Shown piece by piece: positions 49,510-55,284 of a DNA stretch of 55,284 bases. The DNA is from Streptomyces sp. CB01881 (GTDB lineage: Bacteria; Actinomycetota; Actinomycetes; Streptomycetales; Streptomycetaceae), in NCBI RefSeq assembly GCF_002953255.1, contig NZ_CP026498.1:7096644-7151927 (forward strand), given 5' to 3'. Position numbers and translations under genes: made by a program. How positions within the stretch are numbered: the stretch's first letter is position 1; each line of letters starts with the position of its first letter. Under the pieces are notes generated by a model. It searched no databases, had not been told where the DNA came from, and was given only the letters and a program-made list of their open reading frames with translations.

Positions 49510-49702
49510 CCCCGGGATAGGTAGGACAGCAGGGCAGCAGGACGGCAGGACGGCGGGCGGTGTGGCCGGGGCGGTGCTCCGGCGGCGCCGCCCGCCGTCG
49601 TACCGGGCACGTATGCTCGACCGCGGGGAGCGGAGACCGGGCCGGGCGTAGGACACCGGGGCGGTCCGCACGAGGCAGTCCGTACCGAGCTTGGGAGCAG
49701 CA

Positions 49703-50914
49703 GTGGCCGTCTGGGACGACCTGGTGGGCCAGGAGCGGGTGGTCGAGCAGTTGACCGCCGCCGCCCGGGCGGCCGGGGCGACGGTCGCCGCCGGCCGCGG
49801 GGCCGCACCCGAGCCGGGCGGCAACGCCTCGCTGATGACGCACGCCTGGCTGTTCACCGGTCCGCCCGGCGCGGGCCAGACCACGGCCGCCCGCGCCTTC
49901 GCCGCCGCCCTCCAGTGCACCAGCCCGGACCTCGCGCTCGGCGGGACGCCCGGCTGCGGGTTCTGCGACGGCTGCCACACTGTGCTGGCGGGCAGCCACG
50001 CGGACGTGAAGTACGTGCGCACCGACGGCCTGTCGATCGGCGTCGGCGACATGCGCGACCTGGTGCTGCGCGCGTCCAGCTACCCGACCGGCGGCCGCTG
50101 GTCGGTGATCCTGGTGGACGCCGCCCACCGGCTCACCGAGGCCGCCGCCAACGCCCTGCTCAAGGGGGTCGAGGAGCCCTCGCCGCGCACCGTCTGGATG
50201 CTCTGCGCGCCCTCCGTCCAGGACGTCCTGCCCACCATCCGCTCGCGCTGCCGCCTGCTCGTCCTGCGCCAGCCCGCCGCCGAGGCCGTCGCCGACATGC
50301 TGGTGACCCGCGACGGCGTCGACCCGGAGACGGCCCGGCTGGCCGCGCTCGCGGGCCAGGGGGACATCGAGCGCTCCCGCCGGCTGGCCGTCGACGAGGA
50401 GGTCAGGACCCGCCGGGCCGAGGTGCTGCGGATCCCGCTGGAGGTCGCCGACCTCGGCGGCTGCCTGGCCGCCGCCCAGCGACTGGTCGACACCGCCAAG
50501 GCCGACGCCGAGGCGCTCGCCGAGACCCAGGACGCCAAGGAGACCGACGACCTCAAGGCCGTGTACGGGGCGGCCGAGGGCGGCAAGGCCCCGCGCGGCA
50601 TGGCCGGGGCGGTCAAGGAGCTGGAGAAGCGGCAGAAGAGCCGCGCCACCCGCACCCGCCGGGAGACGCTCGGTGTCGCCCTGCTCGACCTCCTGGGCTT
50701 CTACCGGGACGTGCTCGCCCTCCAGCTCGGCTCGACCGGTGCGCTGGCCAACGAGGACCAGCGGCCGGCCCTGGAGCGGGTCGCGCAGGCCGGTCCGCCG
50801 GAGGGCACGCTGCGCCGGATCGAGGCGGTGCTCGCCTGCCGGCAGGCGCTGGACCGCAACGTCGACCCGCTGCTCGCCGTCGAGGCGATGACGGTCGCGC
50901 TGCGGGCGGGGTAG
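49703..50914 (+). CDS. holB: DNA polymerase III subunit delta'
   Basis: A 403-aa clamp-loader subunit. The AAA+ core starts WDDLVGQERVVEQL; the Walker A is GPPGAGQTT with Q59 in place of Lys, the usual sign that delta' does not hydrolyse ATP. Zinc ligands are C72, C85, C88 and C91. Sensor 1 lies near LLCAPSVQDVLPTIRSRC. The GTG at 49703 follows GGGAG at 5 nt. It works with DnaX and delta to load the sliding clamp. Upstream genes tmk and topA form a DNA-metabolism group. Confidence 0.93.
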   Translation: MAVWDDLVGQERVVEQLTAAARAAGATVAAGRGAAPEPGGNASLMTHAWLFTGPPGAGQTTAARAFAAALQCTSPDLALGGTPGCGFCDGCHTVLAGSHADVKYVRTDGLSIGVGDMRDLVLRASSYPTGGRWSVILVDAAHRLTEAAANALLKGVEEPSPRTVWMLCAPSVQDVLPTIRSRCRLLVLRQPAAEAVADMLVTRDGVDPETARLAALAGQGDIERSRRLAVDEEVRTRRAEVLRIPLEVADLGGCLAAAQRLVDTAKADAEALAETQDAKETDDLKAVYGAAEGGKAPRGMAGAVKELEKRQKSRATRTRRETLGVALLDLLGFYRDVLALQLGSTGALANEDQRPALERVAQAGPPEGTLRRIEAVLACRQALDRNVDPLLAVEAMTVALRAG

Positions 50915-51173
50915 GGCGCGTCCTCGAACGCTTCCGTCCGCGGGGGCGGGGCACGTCCTCGAACGCTCCCACCCGAGGGGGTAGGGCTTCCCGCGCTAGG
51001 CGCGTGTCCCACCTTCGAGTGAACGGGCCGTACGCGCCGGGCACACCCACGTGTGACCGCCGGGTCGTCTTGCACGCTGGGGCCGACTGCGCCCCGACGC
51101 CGGGGCCGTCGCGTCCCGTCCGGCACCGGCCCCCCACCGGTGGTCCGGCCCTCCTCCCGAGGCGGTGCGTCCC

Positions 51174-52334
51174 ATGGTCCGTTCGCTCCTCGTCGTTCCC
51201 CTGCTGGCCGCCGCCGGGGGAGGTGTCTGGCTCGCGCGCGGTGCCCTGCTGCGCTGGCGCGACCTGCGGGCCGCCGAGACCTACGAGCTCACCGGTGACC
51301 AGCGGCCGATGCTGCTGCGCGCGGCCGGGGCGATGGTCTGCGGCGTCTGCGTCACGGCGCTGACGCTGCTCACGGCCCTGGGGACGTTCGGCGTCCTGGG
51401 GTCCTCGGCGCCGCGGTCCGGCTCCGCCGAGTTCGGCGCCGACTCCGACGCCGCGGCGGCGGACGGCACGGACGGTGAGGCCGCCGCACGGCAGGCTGCC
51501 CCGCCGGTGGCCGAGGCCGAGGCCGCGTCCGCCACCGCCGTGTCCGCGACCACGCCGGCCGCCGCGCCGGTGGCCAGCCGGTTCGACAGCGTCGGCCACC
51601 CCGCCGGCGGCGAGCTGCTGCAGTCCGCCGTGCTCGGCCCGGACGGGCACCCGCGCAACGTCCGGGTCTGGCTGCCCGCCCAGTACGCCAAGGACCCGAA
51701 CGCCCGGTTCCCGGTGGTCGTGATGCACGCCGCCACCCCGCGCAAGACCGCCGACGCCGAAGTCCCCGACGTCTTCGAGGGCCTCGGCTCCGCCGTCCAG
51801 ACCGGCAAGGCCCGCCCGTTCATCCTGGTCGCCCCGGAGGCGCCGAACGGCACCGCGCACCCCTGCGAGCTGGTCGCCGCCGCCCCGCAGGCCATCGCCG
51901 ACGACGCGGCGCTGCGCACCACCATCGCCGCGACCTTCCGCACCCTGCCGCCCGGCCCGGCGTCCTGGGGCACGCTCGGCGTCGAGGGCGGCGCGCCCTG
52001 CGCCGCGGCCGCCGCCCTGGCCCGGCCCGACCTGTACGGCGCGGCCGCGGCGGTCTCCGGCCGGTACGACACCGCCGCGCTGGCCCTGACGGGGGCGGAG
52101 GCACCCGTCGGCGCCGCGCCCAAGCTGCTGCTGGCCGCGGCCAAGGCCGACGCCGCCGGGCTGGACGCGGCCCGCAAGCTCCAGGCCGCGCTGCGCGCCG
52201 GCACCGGCGCGGCGGCCCGCGCCGACGTGCGGATCTCCGAGAACGTGCAGGACTACACGGCGGACCGGGAGCGGCTGCGGCTGGTCCGGCAGGCGGCGCA
52301 GTACCTGGCCGAGACGCTGGCCAAGGTGTCCTGA
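51174..52334 (+). CDS. Esterase-like secreted/membrane protein lacking the catalytic Ser
   Basis: A 386-aa protein with two N-terminal hydrophobic helices (VVPLLAAAGGGVWLA; GVCVTALTLLTALGTFGVLG), an Ala/Glu-rich linker and a C-terminal esterase/antigen-85-like alpha/beta domain (residues 140-380: LPAQYAKDPNARFPVVVMHAA; LVAPEAPNGTAHPCE). The expected G-x-S-x-G elbow reads G269-V270-E271-G272-G273, so the serine position is Glu. The cognate His is not obvious either. The protein may bind rather than hydrolyse. ATG 51174 is preferred over GTG 51165 for ribosome-site spacing. Confidence 0.75.
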   Translation: MVRSLLVVPLLAAAGGGVWLARGALLRWRDLRAAETYELTGDQRPMLLRAAGAMVCGVCVTALTLLTALGTFGVLGSSAPRSGSAEFGADSDAAAADGTDGEAAARQAAPPVAEAEAASATAVSATTPAAAPVASRFDSVGHPAGGELLQSAVLGPDGHPRNVRVWLPAQYAKDPNARFPVVVMHAATPRKTADAEVPDVFEGLGSAVQTGKARPFILVAPEAPNGTAHPCELVAAAPQAIADDAALRTTIAATFRTLPPGPASWGTLGVEGGAPCAAAAALARPDLYGAAAAVSGRYDTAALALTGAEAPVGAAPKLLLAAAKADAAGLDAARKLQAALRAGTGAAARADVRISENVQDYTADRERLRLVRQAAQYLAETLAKVS

Positions 52335-52485
52335 GCAGGCCTCGGCAGCGGCTGAGAAGCAAGTGCTGAGCAGCCCTGAGCAGCCCTGAGCAGGCCGGAT
52401 GCGGGCACCCGGCGGGCGTTACGCTCGCCGTACCCGGGCACCGGCGGCGGCCGCGCCGTGGAACCCGAGGTCAGAGGGGGAGCAG

Positions 52486-54186
52486 ATGCAGGCGGAACGG
52501 GAACGGGAACGGGAGCGGGAGCGGGAGCGGGAGCGGATGAGGGCGGAGCGGGGCCGACGCCGGCCGGCGGTGGCGGCGGTGCTGGCCGCCGGGCTGCTGG
52601 TCGGCGGGTGCAGCTTCAGCACCTCCACGCCGCGCGCTTCCTCCTCCGACACCGTCGCGCCGGGCTCCCCGTCCGCGCTGGGCTCCCCGTCCGCGACGGC
52701 CTCCGCGGCCGACGCCCGGCCGGGGGTCACGCCGCTGGAGCCGCTCCCGGCGGCCGTCCCCGCCGCCCTGGCGCCGTACTACGGGCAGCGGCTCGCCTGG
52801 CAGCCCTGCGACGAGGGCTTCGAGTGCACCACCTTCACGGTGCCGCTGGACTACGACCACCCGGCGGGCGGGGACCTCACCCTGTCGGCGGTCCGCGCCC
52901 CCGCCGTCCCGGCCGGCTCCGGTACGGGCGCCGGATCCGGCCGGCTCGGCTCGCTGCTGCTCAACCCCGGCGGCCCCGGCGGCTCGGCGGTCGACTACGT
53001 GGAGGCCGTCGCCCGGACGTACGACGGTGGTGTGCGGGCCCGGTACGACCTGGTCGGCGTCGACCCGCGCGGCGTCGGCCGCAGCGCCCCGGTGACCTGC
53101 CTCGGCGGCGAGCGGATGGACGCCTACAGCGCCGCCGACATCACCCCTGACGACCAGGCCGAGATCGACGCCCTGGTCGCCGCCGACAAGGAGTTCGCGG
53201 AGGGCTGCCGCCAGCGGGTCGGCGACCGGCTCGGCCACCTGAGCACCGTCGAGACCGCCCGCGACCTCGACGTGCTGCGCGCGCTGCTCGGCGACGAGAA
53301 GCTCAACTACGTCGGCAAGTCGTACGGCACCTTCCTCGGCGCCACCTACGCCGGGCTCTTCCCGACCCGCACCGGCCGGATCGTGCTGGACGGTGCCATG
53401 GACCCGTCCCTGGACGCGATCACCGGCAACCGCACCCAGGCCGGCGGCTTCGAGACCGCCTGGGCGGCCTTCGCCCAGGACTGCGCCAAGCGCGAGGACT
53501 GCCCGCTCGGCCGGACCGAGCAGCAGGCCGGCGAGCAGCTCACCGCCCTGTTCAAGGCGATCGACGCCCAGCCGCTGACCACCGCCGACGGCGGCCGCCG
53601 GCTCACCGAGGCCCAGGCCACCACCGGCGTCATCCAGGCCATGTACGCCGACTTCCTCTGGCCCAGGCTGCGCACCGCGCTCGCCGACGCCAAGACCGGC
53701 GACGGCAGCGGCCTGCTCAAGCTCTCGGACTCGTACTACGAACGCGGCTCGGACGGCTCGTACCCCAACCTGATGTTCGCCAACATGGCGGTGAACTGCC
53801 TGGACCTGCCCGCGCCGTTCACCGGCCCCGGCGACGTCCAGCAGGCGGTGGCGGACTTCGAGCGGACCTCGCCGCGGTTCGGCCGCGACATGGCGTGGAT
53901 GGCACTGACCTGCACCTACTGGCCGGTGAAGGCCACCGGAGCGGCACACACCATCCGGGCGGCCGGCGCCGCGCCGATCGTGGTCGTCGGCACCACCCGC
54001 GACCCGGCCACCCCGTACGCGTGGGCGCAGTCGCTGGCCGGGCAGCTGGAGTCCGGCCGGCTGCTGACCTACGAGGGCGACGGGCACACCGCGTACGGCC
54101 GGCACGACGCCTGCGTCGACGGCGCGGTCAACCGCTACCTGCTCGGCGGCGAGCCGCCGGAGCAGGGGAAGCGCTGCGGCGCGTAG
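52486..54186 (+). CDS. Secreted S33-family aminopeptidase lipoprotein
   Basis: A 566-aa alpha/beta-hydrolase peptidase of the tripeptidyl-aminopeptidase type. The lipobox LVGGC lipidates C42 (C25 from the second start). Triad: S279 in VGKSYGTFLG, Asp in GTTRDPATPY and His in GDGHTAYG; the oxyanion segment NPGGPGGS is clear. It would trim short peptides outside the cell. Two starts are possible: ATG 52486 with AGAGGGGGAG, adding (ER)7, or ATG 52537, which gives a textbook lipoprotein signal MRAERGRRRPAVAAVLAAGL. From memory, secreted peptidases of this type follow holB in S. coelicolor. Confidence 0.88.
   Translation: MQAERERERERERERERMRAERGRRRPAVAAVLAAGLLVGGCSFSTSTPRASSSDTVAPGSPSALGSPSATASAADARPGVTPLEPLPAAVPAALAPYYGQRLAWQPCDEGFECTTFTVPLDYDHPAGGDLTLSAVRAPAVPAGSGTGAGSGRLGSLLLNPGGPGGSAVDYVEAVARTYDGGVRARYDLVGVDPRGVGRSAPVTCLGGERMDAYSAADITPDDQAEIDALVAADKEFAEGCRQRVGDRLGHLSTVETARDLDVLRALLGDEKLNYVGKSYGTFLGATYAGLFPTRTGRIVLDGAMDPSLDAITGNRTQAGGFETAWAAFAQDCAKREDCPLGRTEQQAGEQLTALFKAIDAQPLTTADGGRRLTEAQATTGVIQAMYADFLWPRLRTALADAKTGDGSGLLKLSDSYYERGSDGSYPNLMFANMAVNCLDLPAPFTGPGDVQQAVADFERTSPRFGRDMAWMALTCTYWPVKATGAAHTIRAAGAAPIVVVGTTRDPATPYAWAQSLAGQLESGRLLTYEGDGHTAYGRHDACVDGAVNRYLLGGEPPEQGKRCGA
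52495..52536 (+). repeat. Hexanucleotide repeat GA(A/G)CGG, seven units
   Basis: Seven consecutive units (three GAACGG, four GAGCGG) encode Glu-Arg repeats at the extreme N-terminus of the S33 peptidase. Each GAGCGG junction also forms a GGGAG ribosome-site-like word before the second ATG at 52537. Confidence 0.85.
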
Positions 54187-54212
54187 GCTCCCGGCCCCCC
54201 GCCAGCCCCTGT

Positions 54213-54256
54213 CCGGCCCCCGCTCCGCGCCCGCCCGGCCCCCGCTCCGCGCCCGC
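54213..54256. repeat. 22-bp tandem repeat before tRNA-Thr
   Basis: CCGGCCCCCGCTCCGCGCCC plus GC occurs twice head to tail (54213-54234, 54235-54256), between the peptidase gene and the tRNA promoter. Confidence 0.8.
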
Positions 54257-54268
54257 CCGGGAACCCGT

Positions 54269-54297
54269 TACGGATCACCCGCGAACCTGTGTAGACT
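54269..54297 (+). promoter_or_regulatory. Promoter of tRNA-Thr
   Basis: TTACGG at 54269-54274 and TAGACT at 54292-54297 are separated by 17 bp and lie 31 bp before the mature tRNA 5' end. Confidence 0.65.
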
Positions 54298-54328
54298 GGC
54301 CCGCGTTGCAACCGCGTGTTGCAGCGGT

Positions 54329-54402
54329 GCCGCCTTAGCTCAGTTGGCCAGAGCAACGCACTCGTAATGCGTAGGTCGCGGGTTCGAATCCCGCAGGCGG
54401 CT
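54329..54402 (+). tRNA. tRNA-Thr (anticodon CGT)
   Basis: The acceptor arms GCCGCCT (54329-54335) and AGGCGGC (54395-54401) pair. The anticodon stem ACGCA/TGCGT encloses the loop CTCGTAA, with anticodon CGT at 54363-54365 reading ACG. The T arm carries GGTTCGAATCC. CCA is not encoded. Such tRNA genes are common attachment sites for integrative elements, and lower-GC sequence begins right after. Confidence 0.95.
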
Positions 54403-54407
54403 CAGTG

Positions 54408-54442
54408 AAGGCCCAGGTCAGGTAGCCCATGACCTGGGCCTT
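54408..54442 (+). terminator. Terminator of tRNA-Thr (13-bp stem with T run)
   Basis: AAGGCCCAGGTCA and TGACCTGGGCCTT pair perfectly around a 9-nt loop and run into TTTTG, a classical intrinsic terminator. Confidence 0.9.
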
Positions 54443-54886
54443 TTGCCGTTCCTTGATGTGTAAGCAGGTATCAGTGACGCGCTACAAGATCGCTTGCGTG
54501 AGCGATGCGTGAGCGCGGGTGTTGATGGGTGCGTTTCTCTTGAGGTGACAGGCGTGTCCGTGGTTGTTGTTGGTTCGTTGCCGTAGCGGAGTTGATCGTT
54601 CTGCTCGGTGAGGGGGCTGGTGGGCTGCGAAGCGGTGGAGCGTGACCAGGATGAGCAGGTGGTCGAGCAGGTCCACTTCGACGAGGCCGCTCTCGAGGAG
54701 CTCTTGTGGGGAGCGGCCTCGAGGGACGGGGGCCAGTTGGGAGTGAACCTGCTGAAGCACACATGCAGTCGACGAGCCGGTTCTAGGCTGGAGCCCTCAC
54801 CTTTCAACGCGGGGTCTCAGAGAAGGCCCGACCACCCCGGTGGTCGGGGCGTCTCCAACTCTTCGGCCAACCTGGAGGCGCTGATC
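54443..54886. other. Lower-GC stretch after tRNA-Thr, probable mobile DNA remnant
   Basis: GC content and codon periodicity differ from the rest of the window. A minus-strand frame 54482-54760 (92 aa, starts MLQQVHSQLAPVP, contains GLVEVDLLDHLLILVTLHRF) may be a remnant gene but has no ribosome site or known family. No integrase or obvious second copy of the tRNA 3' end is visible before the window ends. Confidence 0.45.
54827..54848 (+). terminator. Hairpin before the small orphan gene
   Basis: CCCGACCAC and GTGGTCGGG form a perfect 9-bp stem around CCCG, 39 bp before the ATG at 54887. It may terminate upstream transcripts or act as an attenuator. Confidence 0.6.
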
Positions 54887-55174
54887 ATGGATGCAAACCG
54901 AGTCCTCGAAGCGCTCGAGGCGGGCGAGTTCGACGGCGTCAGCCACACCTATCAGCCCTATGACGGCTACGGGAACCAGACCCATCAGGTTGCGATGAGC
55001 GTCTCCGGTGGCACCATCGAGGTCGCCAAGACCACCAGCGGGAAGTTCTTCGACGGGAAGGAGAACACCCGCTACTCCAAGACCAGCACTGACTATCTGA
55101 CCGGCATGGATGCGGTGGGCTTCATCGCCCAGCGGCCGTACTACTTCTCGCAGGTTCGCCCCGACCTCTTCTAG
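54887..55174 (+). CDS. Hypothetical 95-aa protein, possibly truncated
   Basis: The ATG is 8 nt after GGAGG and encodes MDANRVLEALEAGEFDGVSHTYQ, then a beta-rich middle (QVAMSVSGGTIEVAKTTSGKF) and GFIAQRPYYFSQVRPDLF at the end. No membrane segment or cysteine is seen and no family is recognised. Codon use is less GC-biased than in the core genes, suggesting transfer. Its TAG stop lies within CTAG 14 bp from the transposase gene stop, so the C-terminus may have been cut or altered by insertion of the element. Confidence 0.6.
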   Translation: MDANRVLEALEAGEFDGVSHTYQPYDGYGNQTHQVAMSVSGGTIEVAKTTSGKFFDGKENTRYSKTSTDYLTGMDAVGFIAQRPYYFSQVRPDLF

Positions 55175-55188
55175 TACTGCAATCACAG

Positions 55189-55284
55189 TTATGGGGTGTG
55201 ACCTCGGCGTTTGTAGTGGCTGAGGCGGGCTCGGGTCTGGCTGAGGCGTCGCCACCATGACCAGTGCAGATGATGCGTCGGGTC
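55189..55284 (-). mobile_element. 3' end of a transposase gene (insertion sequence, partial)
   Basis: On the minus strand the last 31 codons read ...THHLHWSWWRRLSQTRARL, then SHYKRRGHTP and TAA. The Trp/His/Arg-rich, strongly basic ending is what I recall from Streptomyces DDE transposases (IS701-like or IS4-like). The remainder lies outside the window. The 15 bp between CTAG (55171-55174) and the stop, TACTGCAATCACAGT, may include the terminal inverted repeat. Confidence 0.6.

Noticed and set aside
45610..50052. A 1480-codon open frame on the minus strand
   Set aside because: It is antisense to topA, the tmk fusion and holB. Its Gly/Arg/Pro-rich translation has no motifs, and it exists because high GC removes stop codons.
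49703..50914. Loss of the Walker A lysine in delta' as a mutation
   Set aside because: A degenerate P-loop is normal for delta' subunits, which do not hydrolyse ATP.

Overview
The window is high-GC actinobacterial chromosome with strongly GC-biased third codon positions, frequent GTG starts, 4-bp ATGA/GTGA gene overlaps and several apparently leaderless promoters. Gene content and order (wblA, paired ArsA-like ATPases, Crp, nth, marP, nhaA, acs, ssd-tad, a DUF1998 helicase, bldG, topA, MFS-thymidylate kinase fusion, holB, lipoprotein protease) match, from memory, the bldG-wblA core region of Streptomyces. I infer a Streptomycetaceae species (Streptomyces or Kitasatospora); this was not checked against any database.

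Layout. 1-901: a long leader with several inverted repeats and the developmental Fe-S regulator wblA. 972-6271: an ArsA-like ATPase pair on the minus strand; DUF4177/RidA, NUDIX, a 58-aa protein and a metallo-beta-lactamase protein on the plus strand. 6306-9578: crp, a PEP-mutase-like enzyme, a small gene apparently broken by a 14-bp duplication, and a MarR/SRPBCC operon. 9918-14140: a secreted trypsin with an LAETG sortase-like tail, nth, a CoA-diphosphatase-like NUDIX enzyme and the membrane protease MarP. 14141-17260: a gene-poor stretch with two small open frames, an alpha/beta hydrolase lacking its nucleophile and a small membrane protein. 17261-25442 (minus): nhaA, acs, a SulP-carbonic anhydrase fusion and a CooC-like P-loop ATPase. 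25708-28232: a degenerate Fic protein, a structured non-coding interval, a membrane-tethered HAD phosphatase and a 6C RNA.

28786-34646 is a compact, mostly overlapping ssd-tad operon for a Flp-type pilus or secretion apparatus, with its pilin behind a 12-bp hairpin. It meets a convergent DEAD/DEAH helicase with a 6-bp 3' overlap. 37332-42458 holds bldG and its anti-sigma partner, a cyclophilin-like protein, a lipoprotein, a methyltransferase and a DUF3592 protein. 42993-50914 is a DNA-metabolism block: topA, an MFS-thymidylate kinase-coiled coil fusion and holB. 51174-54186 holds an esterase-like protein without its serine and an S33 lipoprotein peptidase.

The end of the window is a tRNA-Thr(CGT) followed by lower-GC sequence with a small orphan gene and the 3' end of a transposase gene, which suggests an integration hotspot. 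No complete new multi-gene system was recognised. The strongest signals for follow-up are the 6C RNA with nearby DnaA boxes at the tad locus, the structured interval at 26760-27090, the wblA leader, three apparently catalytically dead enzymes (Fic and two alpha/beta hydrolases), the sortase-tailed trypsin and the tRNA-adjacent island.
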